From Rathayibacter caricis DSM 15933 (lineage in GTDB: Bacteria > Actinomycetota > Actinomycetes > Actinomycetales > Microbacteriaceae): DNA of 64,000 nucleotides. A program made the translations under genes and the position numbers. Below the pieces are notes generated by a model. It searched no databases. It was not told the DNA's origin and saw only the letters and a program-made list of their open reading frames with translations. Where the stretch lies: contig NZ_PZPL01000001.1 of NCBI RefSeq assembly GCF_003044275.1, positions 1,612,001 to 1,676,000 of the forward strand, given 5' to 3'. This document shows, piece after piece, positions 9,349-17,329 of the stretch. Position 1 is the stretch's first letter, and the number at the start of each line of letters is the position of its first letter.

Positions 9349-9364
9349 ATGTAACCGGTTGCAT
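9349..9364. promoter_or_regulatory. LacI-type operator in the divergent permease/lacI gap
   Basis: ATGTAACCGGTTGCAT is a 16-base palindrome with seven of eight pairs matched and a central CCGG, typical of LacI-family operators. It lies 53 bases before the GTG of the transporter operon and 141 bases before the divergent lacI gene, so one site could control both. Confidence 0.62.
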
Positions 9365-9407
9365 CGACAGTAGACCGGCGACGCTACCCGCTTCGATTCG
9401 CGCGTGT

Positions 9408-9420
9408 AAACACTGTGTTT
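9408..9420. promoter_or_regulatory. Second inverted repeat in the same divergent gap
   Basis: AAACACTGTGTTT is a perfect 13-base inverted repeat around a central T, 85 bases before the lacI ATG. It may be a second operator or overlap the lacI promoter. It differs from the CCGG-centred site, so a different regulator is possible. Confidence 0.4.
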
Positions 9421-9504
9421 CGTGATCCTGAGTCAGGGCACGTCGTCGATGCGAGCGGTTGCAGATGTGGCCCTATGATCACGGGAGAGCCGGAGGGGGG
9501 ACGC

Positions 9505-10464
9505 ATGGCCACGCTCGCCGACGTCGCCGCCCTCGCAGGCGTCTCGAAGGCGACCGCGTCGCGCACGCTCTCCCGCCCCGAGGTCGTCTCGCCCGAGACG
9601 GCCGCCCGGGTGCTCAGCGCCGCGGCGAAGCTCGGCTTCATCCCCAACTCGGCGGCCCGCCAGCTGGCCCGGGGCCGCACCGGCGTCGTCGCGCTGGTCG
9701 TGCCGACCCTCGACAACGCGTTCTTCACGCCGATCATCGGAGGGGCGCAGCGCCGCGCCGACGAGGACGGCCTCCAGCTCACCGTGGCCGTGCATCCGCT
9801 CGAGGCGGTGCGCGAGCTCGGAGCGTTCGACCGGCTCTCGCGCCAGGTCGACGGCTTCATCGTGGTCGCGCCGCGCGGCGGCGACGAGCTGCTGCTCTCG
9901 GCGGGATCGCACAAGCCGACCGTGCTGGTCGACCGGGAGGTCGACGGGATGGCCTCCGTCGTCGCCGACACCGCCTCGGCCTTCGGCGCGCTCGTCGAGC
10001 GCTTCACGGCCGACGGGCACGAGCGCGTGCTCTACATCGGCGGACCGGAGGGGTCGTGGCAGGACGGTCAGCGCACGGCGGCGGTAAGCGAGGCGGCTCG
10101 GCGCGGGGGAGCGGAGCTGACCGTGCTGGGTCCCTTCCCGGCCACGTTCGCGGCGGGAGTGGGCGCCGCGGCATCGGTGCGCGACTCGGGAGCGACGGCC
10201 GTCGTGCCGTACGCGACCGCGCTCGGGCTCGGCGTGCAGTACGCGCTGCTGTCGTCGGGCGGGGTGCCGGAGGGGCTCGTGGTGAGCTCGGAGCGCTCGA
10301 TCGTCGACGCGCTGGGTCTGGTCGGGGTGCCCGCGGTCGACGTCGACGGCGAGCAGCTGGGGCGGGCGGCGGCCGAGCTGCTCATCGAGCGGCTGGCCGA
10401 CCGGGGTGCGGCGCCGGAGCGGCGGCGGCTGCCGGTGCCGGTGCAGTGGCCGGCGTGCGGCTGA
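9505..10464 (+). CDS. LacI family transcriptional regulator of the PotABCD-like operon
   Basis: The 319-residue protein has an N-terminal LacI helix-turn-helix (MATLADVAALAGVSKATASR, ending in the hinge ARQLARGRTGVVALVVP at about residue 60) and a periplasmic-binding-protein-like effector domain. I choose ATG 9505 because GGAGGGG ends six bases upstream and the HTH starts directly there. It is transcribed away from the transporter/deaminase operon, with the CCGG-centred palindrome in between, so it probably senses the imported compound or a product of it. Its effector is unknown. Confidence 0.92.
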   Translation: MATLADVAALAGVSKATASRTLSRPEVVSPETAARVLSAAAKLGFIPNSAARQLARGRTGVVALVVPTLDNAFFTPIIGGAQRRADEDGLQLTVAVHPLEAVRELGAFDRLSRQVDGFIVVAPRGGDELLLSAGSHKPTVLVDREVDGMASVVADTASAFGALVERFTADGHERVLYIGGPEGSWQDGQRTAAVSEAARRGGAELTVLGPFPATFAAGVGAAASVRDSGATAVVPYATALGLGVQYALLSSGGVPEGLVVSSERSIVDALGLVGVPAVDVDGEQLGRAAAELLIERLADRGAAPERRRLPVPVQWPACG

Positions 10465-10484
10465 CGCGGCCTCTGGAGGACGGG

Positions 10485-10580
10485 GGTCTCGATACGCCCG
10501 CTGCGCGGGCTACTCGACCAGCAGGGGGGCTTCCCCGTGCCTGCCGGTCGAGTAGCCGCCGGAGGCGGCGTATCGAGACC
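10485..10580. repeat. Inverted pair of REP-like elements between convergent genes (locus B)
   Basis: The left arm (10485-10525) and right arm (10540-10580) are 41-base inverted copies with 35 matches and a 14-base spacer. Each arm is itself a hairpin: GCCCGC-TGC-GCGGGC on the left and GCCGCC-GGA-GGCGGC on the right, flanked by TCGATAC and TACTCGACC. Four of the six mismatches between arms are compensatory changes inside the small stems. The right arm carries GTAG (10552-10555) directly at the stem base, as in REP sequences. It lies between the 3' ends of lacI and abfA and may serve as a bidirectional terminator. Confidence 0.85.
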
Positions 10581-10600
10581 CACCGCCTCCGGAGTCGGCG

Positions 10601-12154
10601 CTACGCCGTCAGCGCGACCGCCGTCCACGACACCGGGGGCAGCGTCACCGTGAGGGTGCCGTCCGAGAGGGAGGCGTCGACGGCGTCGCGCAGGCCCACG
10701 CGCTCCTGGTCGTCCTTCGTGTTCTTCGCGTAGGGGTCCTCGTCGAAGAGGGCCACCGCCTCCGCGATGCTCGAGACGCCCAGGCCCGACACGTCGACCG
10801 TGACCGTGATCGACTCCGTCTGCGAGCGGTTCACGAGGAAGACCGACGAGCGGTCGCCGTCGTGCGTCGCGACGGAGTCGACGAGCGGAGCCTCGCCGTG
10901 ACGGGCGGTCGAGTAGGTGCCCGCCTCGATCCGGGGCTTGAGCACGGTGCCGGAGGCGAGACGCGCGGTCGTCGAGAACGGGAAGAACGTGGTCTGGCGC
11001 CACGCCGCTCCGCCCGGCTCGGTCATGATCGGCGCGATCACGTTGACGAGCTGCGCGAGCGACGCCGACGTGACGCGATCGGAGTGCTTCAGCAGCGTGA
11101 TCATCAGGTTGCCCAGCACGACCGCGTCGGCGACCGAGTAGACGTCCTCGAGCAGGCGGGGGGCGTAGGCCCACTCGCGGGTGCTCTGGTCGCCCTCGGC
11201 GTCGGCCTTCTCCTTGGCCTGCCACTCCTCGAGGTACCAGATGTTCCACTCGTCGAAGGACAGCATGATGTCCTTCGTCTTCTTGAGCTTGTACTTCACG
11301 TGGTCGGCGGTCGCGACGACCGTCGCGATGAAGTACTCCATGTCGAGGGAGGAGGCCAGGAACGAGCCCAGGTCTCCGCCGTACTCCTGGTAGTAGGCGT
11401 GGCACGAGACGTACTCGACGTCGTCGTAGGTGTGCTCGAGGACCACGCGCTCCCACTCGCCGAAGGTCGGCATGCCGGATCCGGACGAGCCGCAGACCAC
11501 GAGCTCGAGCGACGGGTCGGCGATCTTGAGCGCCTTGGCGGTGCGGGAGGCGAGCTTGCCGTAGTCCTCCGCGTTCATGTGGCCGACCTGCCAGGGGCCG
11601 TCCATCTCGTTGCCCAGGCACCACATGCGGATGTCGTAGGGCTCGGTGCCGCCGTTGGCGATGCGCTGGTCGGCGAGTGCGGTGCCGGCCGGTCCGTTGG
11701 CGTACTCGAGCACGTCGAGCGCCTCGAGGACGCCGCGGGTGCCGAGGTTGACCGCGTACATGATCTCGCTGCCGGTGAGCTCGGCCCAGCGGGCGAACTC
11801 GTCGAGTCCGACCTCGTTGGTCTCGAGCGAGTGCCAGGCCAGGTCGCGGCGGCGGGGGCGCTCGGAGCGCGGGCCGACCCCGTCCTCCCAGCGGTAGCCC
11901 GAGACGAAGTTGCCGCCGGGATAGCGGATGGTCGTGCTGCCCAGCTCCTTCACCAGGTCCACCACGTCGAGGCGGAAGCCGTCCTCGTTCGCCGTGGGGT
12001 GCCCGGGCTCGTAGATGCCGTCGTAGACGCAGCGTCCGAGGTGCTCGACGAACGAGCCGAAGATCCGCGGATTCACGGGGGCGACGACCGCGGTGGGATC
12101 GAGGGTGATCCGGGCCGAGGAGGTGGACGGGACGGCGCGGGGAGCGTCGGTCAT
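10601..12154 (-). CDS. abfA: Alpha-L-arabinofuranosidase, GH51
   Basis: The 517-residue protein matches GH51 in length and motifs: IFGSFVEHLGRCVYDGIYEP near the N-terminus, TTIRYPGGNFVSGYRWEDG, the acid/base motif WCLGNEMDGPWQ (Glu about residue 185) and the nucleophile region MLSFDEWNIWY (Glu about 300). A C-terminal beta-sandwich follows. There is no signal peptide, so it should cleave arabinofuranosyl units from imported oligosaccharides in the cytoplasm. It is the last gene after a sugar ABC transporter on the same strand (70-base gap, AAAGG upstream of the ATG), consistent with an arabinoxylan or arabinan utilisation operon. Confidence 0.95.
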   Translation of the reverse strand: MTDAPRAVPSTSSARITLDPTAVVAPVNPRIFGSFVEHLGRCVYDGIYEPGHPTANEDGFRLDVVDLVKELGSTTIRYPGGNFVSGYRWEDGVGPRSERPRRRDLAWHSLETNEVGLDEFARWAELTGSEIMYAVNLGTRGVLEALDVLEYANGPAGTALADQRIANGGTEPYDIRMWCLGNEMDGPWQVGHMNAEDYGKLASRTAKALKIADPSLELVVCGSSGSGMPTFGEWERVVLEHTYDDVEYVSCHAYYQEYGGDLGSFLASSLDMEYFIATVVATADHVKYKLKKTKDIMLSFDEWNIWYLEEWQAKEKADAEGDQSTREWAYAPRLLEDVYSVADAVVLGNLMITLLKHSDRVTSASLAQLVNVIAPIMTEPGGAAWRQTTFFPFSTTARLASGTVLKPRIEAGTYSTARHGEAPLVDSVATHDGDRSSVFLVNRSQTESITVTVDVSGLGVSSIAEAVALFDEDPYAKNTKDDQERVGLRDAVDASLSDGTLTVTLPPVSWTAVALTA

Positions 12155-12224
12155 GACAGGGCCTTTCTGAGGCGGTGACGGGCCCCTCCTGTTCCGGAGG
12201 GGAGTGGTGCGCGGGTGCGGCCGG

Positions 12225-13148
12225 TCACTTGACCGAGCCGATGGACAGCCCGCCCTGCCAGTACTTCTGCAGGGTGAGGAAGGAGACGATCAGCGGGATC
12301 ACCGAGATGAGGGCCCCGACGATCACGAGGTTCCACAGCGACTGCCCGCCGGTGTTGACCGACGCCTGGGTCTGCCAGGTGCCCAGGCCCACGGTGACGG
12401 GGAAGAGCTGCGAGTTCGAGAGCATCACGAGAGGGAGGAAGTAGTTGTTCCAGGTTCCCACGACCGACAGCAGCAGCACCGTCACGAGCGCGGGGCGCAG
12501 CAGCGGCAGGGCGACGCGGAAGAAGACCGTGATCTCGCCCGCCCCGTCCATCCGCGCGGCGTCGAGCATCTCCTCCGGCACCGCGTCCTGCGTGTAGACG
12601 CGCATGAGGTAGACCGCGAACGGGTTGAGCATCGAGGGCAGGATGACCGCCCACATGGTGTTGGTGAGCTGCGCGGCGCTGAACATGACGAACAGCGGGA
12701 TGACCAGGGCCGTCGCCGGCACCATCACGGAGCCCAGGACCAGCGAGAAGAAGGCGTTGCGGCCCTTGAACGCGTACGCCGCGAAGCCGTAGCCCGCGAG
12801 CACCGACAGGACCGTCGCTCCGAGACCGCCGACGAAGGCGTAGAGGAACGAGTTGCCGAGCCACTTCCAGTAGAGCCCGTTCGAGTAGGTGAACAGCGAG
12901 CCGATGTTCGTGAAGAACTCGAAGGAGTCGCCGAACCAGAGAGGGCTGACGGTTCCGGAGAAGAGGCCGACCTGGTCCTTCGTCGACGCCACCACGAGCC
13001 ACCAGAACGGCAGGGCGAAGTAGACGACGAAGGCGAGCAGGATCACGTGGGGGAGCAGCTGGCGTCCGCCGCGGCGGCTGCGGGCGCGGACGGCGTCGTC
13101 GCGGCGCTGCGCGCGGACGCGCTTGGGGGCGAGTTCGAGGGTGCTCAT
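12225..13148 (-). CDS. Carbohydrate ABC transporter permease, MalG-like (CUT1)
   Basis: The 307-residue protein starts at ATG 13148 (MSTLELAPKRV), has six predicted membrane segments beginning at LLPHVILLAFVVYFALPFWW, and carries the EAA loop EEMLDAARMDGAGEITVFF. It ends in LQKYWQGGLSIGSVK, the typical C-terminus of MalG/AraQ-type permeases. Its ATG overlaps the stop of the preceding permease (ATGA). With that partner it forms the channel for arabino-oligosaccharide uptake; specificity is inferred from the adjacent arabinofuranosidase. The frame remains open far upstream, but that part is antisense-like low complexity overlapping two other genes. Confidence 0.93.
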   Translation of the reverse strand: MSTLELAPKRVRAQRRDDAVRARSRRGGRQLLPHVILLAFVVYFALPFWWLVVASTKDQVGLFSGTVSPLWFGDSFEFFTNIGSLFTYSNGLYWKWLGNSFLYAFVGGLGATVLSVLAGYGFAAYAFKGRNAFFSLVLGSVMVPATALVIPLFVMFSAAQLTNTMWAVILPSMLNPFAVYLMRVYTQDAVPEEMLDAARMDGAGEITVFFRVALPLLRPALVTVLLLSVVGTWNNYFLPLVMLSNSQLFPVTVGLGTWQTQASVNTGGQSLWNLVIVGALISVIPLIVSFLTLQKYWQGGLSIGSVK

Positions 13149-14092
13149 GAGAGTCCGTTCCGCTTCTTCGTGGCCGCCAGGAACAGGTACGACCCGACGA
13201 ACACCACCAGGCCCAGCGCGAACGAGATCGCGGAGGCGTAGTTGAACTGGTTGTAGGAGAAGGCGAGCGTGTAGGCGTAGATGTTCGGCGTGTAGGACGC
13301 GTCGATCGAGCCGGACGCCAGCGAGCGCAGGATCTGCGGCTCGGTGAAGAACTGGAGCGTGCCGATGAGGGCGAAGACGAGGATCAGCACCATCGAGGAG
13401 GAGATCATCGGGATCTTGATCCGCAGCGCCGTCTGGATCGCGCTCGCGCCGTCGAGGCGGGCGGCCTCGTACACGGCGGGGTCGATGCCCTGCAGTGCCG
13501 CGTAGATGATGATCATGTAGTAGCCCGCCCACTGCCAGGTGACGACGTTGACGAGGCTGCCGAAGATCGACTCCTTGCCGAGCAGGTTGGGGGCGTCGAG
13601 GCCGAACCAGCCGAACACCTCCGAGGCGGGGCCGAACGAGGGGCTGTAGAGGAAGCCCCACATCAGCGCGCCGATGACGGCCGGGACCGCGTAGGGCACG
13701 AAGATCATCAGCCGGGCGAAGCGCGAGAACCGCGAGGTGAGCGCGTCCAGCATCAGCGCGGCGATCAGCGAGACCAGCATCTGGATCGGGATCAGGATGA
13801 ACGCGAACCGGACGACGAGCCAGACGCCCTCGAGGAAGAGGGGGTCCGAGAACGCCTTGGCGTAGTTCGCGAACCAGACCCACTCGGTGCCGGTGGCGAC
13901 GGTCTTGTTCTGCAGGCTCAGGATGAACGAGTAGATCAGGGGCGTGATCAGGAAGACCACGAGGAAGACGCCGAAGGGGGCGACGAAGACCCAGCCCCAG
14001 CGGGCGCGGCGCGAGGCGACGACTCCGGTGCGGGGCTTCTTCGTGCGGCGTTCGGCGGTGGCGGCGGGCGCGGGGACGACGAGGTTCGACAT
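13145..14092 (-). CDS. Carbohydrate ABC transporter permease, MalF-like (CUT1)
   Basis: The 315-residue protein has a 30-residue basic cytoplasmic N-terminus, a first membrane helix at WGWVFVAPFGVFLVVFLITP, and six membrane segments. The EAA loop is AVYEAARLDGASAIQTALR near residue 220. It starts at ATG 14092, about 60 bases after the binding-protein gene and behind a hairpin (14116-14147). It is the first of the two permeases of the arabinoside importer. No dedicated ATPase is encoded; CUT1 importers in actinobacteria commonly share the multitask ATPase MsiK. Confidence 0.93.
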   Translation of the reverse strand: MSNLVVPAPAATAERRTKKPRTGVVASRRARWGWVFVAPFGVFLVVFLITPLIYSFILSLQNKTVATGTEWVWFANYAKAFSDPLFLEGVWLVVRFAFILIPIQMLVSLIAALMLDALTSRFSRFARLMIFVPYAVPAVIGALMWGFLYSPSFGPASEVFGWFGLDAPNLLGKESIFGSLVNVVTWQWAGYYMIIIYAALQGIDPAVYEAARLDGASAIQTALRIKIPMISSSMVLILVFALIGTLQFFTEPQILRSLASGSIDASYTPNIYAYTLAFSYNQFNYASAISFALGLVVFVGSYLFLAATKKRNGLS

Positions 14093-14115
14093 GGTGCTCC
14101 TTCGAGACGGGACGG

Positions 14116-14147
14116 GGCGGCCGCCGCCCTCGCGGACGGCGGCCGCC
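14116..14147. terminator. Strong hairpin after the sugar-binding-protein gene
   Basis: GGCGGCCGCCG (14116-14126) and CGGCGGCCGCC (14137-14147) form a perfect 11-bp stem with a 10-base loop, six bases after the stop of the binding-protein gene on the minus strand. It probably causes higher levels of binding protein than of permeases. Confidence 0.65.
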
Positions 14148-14152
14148 GGTCG

Positions 14153-15481
14153 TCAACCGACCGTGTAGCCCTGACCGGCGGCGTAGTCGCTGACCGCGGT
14201 CTGGTAGGTCGCGAGGGCGTCCTCGACGCTGGACTCGCCGCTGTTGACCGCGTTCACGGCCTCGGTGAGCTTGTCGTAGGCGAAGTTCTGGAACGGCGAG
14301 ACCTGGAAGCCCTGGTACTCGGTCGCGGCGGTGAGGAAGACGTCCTTGTTGATCTGCTGACCGCCGAAGAAGTCGTACTCGAGGTCCGCGAAGTAGTCGG
14401 ACTCGAGGATCGGCTTCCAGAGCGGGAACAGCGCGCCCTTCTCGATGCCGATCTTCCAGGCCTCCTCGGTGCCGAAGATCTCCTTGGCGACCAGGGCGGC
14501 CGCCTCCTTGTCCTCGGCCTGCTCGGTCACCGCGAACGCGGATCCGCCGATGTTGATCTGGGTCGGCTCCTCGCCCTCCCACTGGGGGACCGGAGCGGCG
14601 CGCCACACGGCGTCGGGGTCCGCGCCCTCGAAGCCCTGCAGGTAGCCGGGCAGCCAGGCGGCGGCGATCACGGAGGCGTAGGTGCCGTCGACGAGGTGCG
14701 TGTTGTAGTCGGTGGTCGAGCTGTCCTCGGTGCCGACGAGGCCCTTGGTGACGAGGTCGTTCCAGTAGTTCATGACCTTGGCGCTGGCCTCGTCGTCGAG
14801 GTCGACCGTGACGTCGGTGCCGTCGACGGTGTAGGGCACGGAGCCGGCCTGCGCGAAGAGCGCCTGCTGGTACGCGCGGCCGTTGCCCGCGTAGTCGGTC
14901 ATCAGGGTGCTGGAGCCGGCGTCCTTGAGCGCCTGCGCGGCGGCCGCGTACTCCTCCCACGTGGTGGGGACGGGGATGCCGTACTCGTCGAGGATGTCCT
15001 GGCGGTAGAGCATGCCGACGGGACCGCCGTCGACCGGGATCGCGTAGGTGGCGTCGCCGCTGGAGACGTCGGCCCAGGCGCCCTCGGAGTAGTTCTGCTG
15101 CACGTCGGACGCGCCGTACTCGTTCAGGTCGACGAGGGCGTCCTGCGGGATGTAGCTCTGCACGACCTCGCTCTCGAGCATGACGACGTCGGGGGCGCCC
15201 GAGCCCGCCTGCACGGCGGTGGTGAGCTTGGTGTACTCGTCGTTGCCGGCGCCGGCGTTGCTCCAGCAGATCTGGACGTCGTCGTGGCTGTTGTTGAACA
15301 GGTCGACCACGCCCTCGAACTCGGGGTACCAGGCCCACATCGTGACGACCTTCGCGTCCTCGTTCACGATCGTGTTCTCGCAGTTGGCGGCGTCGCTCCC
15401 GGCGGAGCAGCCCGTGAGAGCAGCGGCGGAAGCCGCGACGGCCACCCCCGCAGCCAACAGTCTCTTCGAATGACGCGTCAT
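14153..15481 (-). CDS. Sugar ABC transporter substrate-binding lipoprotein
   Basis: The 442-residue protein starts at ATG 15481 (MTRHSKRLLAAGVAV) with AAAGGAAA upstream. It has a lipoprotein signal with lipobox AALTGC (Cys at about residue 25). The mature part is a family 1 extracellular solute-binding protein: VVTMWAWYPEFEGVVDLFNN, then GAPDVVMLESEVVQSYIPQ and YAIPVDGGPVGMLYRQDIL, a typical CUT1 pattern. It delivers arabino-oligosaccharides or a related sugar to the permeases encoded next. The gene leads its operon; an ACAACGTTGT operator lies about 100 bases upstream. Confidence 0.93.
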   Translation of the reverse strand: MTRHSKRLLAAGVAVAASAAALTGCSAGSDAANCENTIVNEDAKVVTMWAWYPEFEGVVDLFNNSHDDVQICWSNAGAGNDEYTKLTTAVQAGSGAPDVVMLESEVVQSYIPQDALVDLNEYGASDVQQNYSEGAWADVSSGDATYAIPVDGGPVGMLYRQDILDEYGIPVPTTWEEYAAAAQALKDAGSSTLMTDYAGNGRAYQQALFAQAGSVPYTVDGTDVTVDLDDEASAKVMNYWNDLVTKGLVGTEDSSTTDYNTHLVDGTYASVIAAAWLPGYLQGFEGADPDAVWRAAPVPQWEGEEPTQINIGGSAFAVTEQAEDKEAAALVAKEIFGTEEAWKIGIEKGALFPLWKPILESDYFADLEYDFFGGQQINKDVFLTAATEYQGFQVSPFQNFAYDKLTEAVNAVNSGESSVEDALATYQTAVSDYAAGQGYTVG

Positions 15482-15582
15482 TGCGTTTCCTTTCGGATGC
15501 GGCCGTCGTCGGCCTGAGGAGGGTTCCACGCGGGAGCGGGGAGGTTCTGCAGCGTGTCCCCGACGTTTCTACAACGATGGAG

Positions 15583-15592
15583 ACAACGTTGT
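15583..15592. promoter_or_regulatory. LacI-type operator of the arabinoside operon
   Basis: ACAACGTTGT is a perfect 10-base palindrome. The same core, extended to TACAACGTTGTA, lies at 17168-17179 next to the lacI gene of this region. A half site CTACAACG is at 15569-15576. The site sits 102 bases upstream of the binding-protein start on the minus strand, and 97 bases upstream of the small gene on the plus strand. Confidence 0.68.
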
Positions 15593-15688
15593 AGAGACGA
15601 TGATGCGGAGTCGCCGCGGCGCTGTCAAGAGCGGCTCGCCGAGCGGCCCGAGCGGTGTCCGCCCAGCCGGCCGTGCTGAACTGGGCGG

Positions 15689-16120
15689 GTGGGAACGATC
15701 GACGCGTGCCGCCTCCTCGCCGACCGGGTGGAGGCGCTCGCCGCCTCCGATCCGCCGCCCAGGGCCCTGATCCGCGCGGTGGCGCGCGACATCGCCGGCA
15801 TCCGGGGCGGGCTCCTCGGGCCACTCGATCTGCTGAGCGGGGGACGCAACCGGATCCGCGGCCGCGGCTTCGCCGAGCCGTACGACGACGACACCCGCGG
15901 GCAGGCGCGCCACTTCGCGGGCGTGGCCGGAGCGACGCTCCACCTCGGCGGTCCGCTCGCGCACCTGCTCCTGCGCACGGTCGGCGGCGACGCCGCGGGC
16001 AGCGCCGACGACCGCCTCACCCGGCGGGCCGTGGAGTGGAGCCGGCTGCTGCGGCGCGGCCTTCTGCCGGTCGGCGACGCGGGGGAGTGGATCCGCCGCG
16101 AGATCTGCGACTGCGCCTGA
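15689..16120 (+). CDS. Hypothetical protein, 143 residues
   Basis: I do not recognise this family. The product (MGTIDACRLLADRVEALAAS start, GTG initiation) is soluble, mostly helical in appearance, Arg-rich, has no signal peptide or membrane segment, and ends in REICDCA with two Cys. Coding is supported by strong third-position GC bias, by its fit between two divergent/convergent features and by the stop four bases before the convergent lacI stop. It is divergent from the arabinoside operon and could share the 15583-15592 operator. No function can be assigned. Confidence 0.62.
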   Translation: MGTIDACRLLADRVEALAASDPPPRALIRAVARDIAGIRGGLLGPLDLLSGGRNRIRGRGFAEPYDDDTRGQARHFAGVAGATLHLGGPLAHLLLRTVGGDAAGSADDRLTRRAVEWSRLLRRGLLPVGDAGEWIRREICDCA

Positions 16121-16124
16121 GCGC

Positions 16125-17135
16125 TCAGGCGGGAGCGCTCGACTCCCGCGCCACCACGGAGAACGCCGCGGTGCGCAACCGGTGCGGACCGGTCTCGGTG
16201 CCGTCGATGCGCGCCTTCAGCACGTCGACCGCCGTCTGGGCGATCTCCTCCCGCCCCGGGTCGATCGAGGACAGGCTCGGGACCGAGTAGCGCGACTCGT
16301 CGATGTCGTCGAAGCCGATCACCACGACGTCGCCGGGCACGTGCCGGCCCGCGTCCTGGAGGGTGCGGATCGCGCCGAGCGCGAGGGTGTCGTTGAACGC
16401 GAAGACGGCGTCGAAGTCGACGCCCGACTCGATGATGCCGCGCATCGCGACTGCGCCGTTGGCCCGGTGCCAGGGGCCGGAGTAGCCGATCAGCCGTTCG
16501 TCGTAGGGCACGCCCGCCGCCTCCAGCGCCTGCTCGTAGCCGCGGGTGCGGAGCACGGCCGAGCCGACCTCCTCGCCGGCGTGCGCGCCGAGCGCGACGA
16601 TGCGCCGGCGTCCGCTCTCGAGCAGGTGCTCCGTCGCCGCGCGGGCCGCCTCGACGTTCTGCATCGTGACGTGGTCGACGCGCTCGGTGAAGATGCGCTC
16701 GCCGAGCAGGACGAGCGGGTAGTCGACGGCGAGGGCGGGCTCGTCGGTCATGTCGATGCCGAGCGGGCTGAAGAGGAGGCCGTCCGTCAGCTGGCGGCGC
16801 GGAGAGCTGAGGACGCTGCGCTCGCGGGCGGGATCGGCTCCGGTCTGCTCGATCAGCACAGTGAGCCCGCGGCGGTCGGCGGCGCGCATCACGCTGTCGG
16901 CGAGCTCGGCGAAGTAGGCGAGGCTGAGCTCGGGGAGCGCCAGGCCGATGACTCCGGTACGGCCCCTGCGCAGGCTCCGCGCCGAGAGGTTGGGGCTGTA
17001 GCCGAGCTCCGCGATCGCGGCCTCGACCTTCTCGCGCGTGGCCGGACGGATGTGCGGATAGTCGTTGATGACGTTCGAGACCGTCTTGATCGACACTCCG
17101 GACGCACGCGCGACGTCGTGCAACGTGACCGCCAT
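16125..17135 (-). CDS. LacI family regulator of the arabinoside regulon
   Basis: The 336-residue protein has a LacI HTH (MAVTLHDVARASGVSIKTVS) with hinge SARSLRRGRTGVIGLALPE, and an effector domain with the family pattern (DAVFAFNDTLALGAIRTLQDAG, VVIGFDDIDESRYSVPSLSSI). ATG 17135 follows GGAGGA. A perfect TACAACGTTGTA palindrome lies 33 bases upstream of its start, and the core recurs before the sugar transporter operon, so I infer autoregulation and control of transporter, arabinofuranosidase and the divergent acetyltransferase. Confidence 0.93.
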   Translation of the reverse strand: MAVTLHDVARASGVSIKTVSNVINDYPHIRPATREKVEAAIAELGYSPNLSARSLRRGRTGVIGLALPELSLAYFAELADSVMRAADRRGLTVLIEQTGADPARERSVLSSPRRQLTDGLLFSPLGIDMTDEPALAVDYPLVLLGERIFTERVDHVTMQNVEAARAATEHLLESGRRRIVALGAHAGEEVGSAVLRTRGYEQALEAAGVPYDERLIGYSGPWHRANGAVAMRGIIESGVDFDAVFAFNDTLALGAIRTLQDAGRHVPGDVVVIGFDDIDESRYSVPSLSSIDPGREEIAQTAVDVLKARIDGTETGPHRLRTAAFSVVARESSAPA

Positions 17136-17167
17136 CGGTCCTCCTCCGCTCGGGGGTGCGCCCAACC

Positions 17168-17179
17168 TACAACGTTGTA
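17168..17179. promoter_or_regulatory. LacI operator between lacI and acetyltransferase genes
   Basis: TACAACGTTGTA is a perfect 12-base palindrome with a central CG, standard for LacI-family operators. It lies between the divergent lacI (start 17135) and acetyltransferase (start 17330) genes and shares its core with 15583-15592. Confidence 0.72.
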
Positions 17180-17329
17180 CCACCGCGCGTCCCGCGGCGT
17201 CCTGTTCTCGCGGGACACGGTGTCGCGGCGAGTGTGCGGCCCGGGCGGAGTGGAGGCCGCGCTGTCGTGTCGCGGCCGGGCAGCGGAGGGCGGGTCCTGC
17301 ACGCTGGAGACTCGACGAGAGGGGGCGCG

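Noticed and set aside
12225-15824. 1199-codon frame as one giant protein
   Set aside because: Only its last 307 codons (from ATG 13148) match a permease; the rest is a shadow of the second permease and the binding-protein gene.
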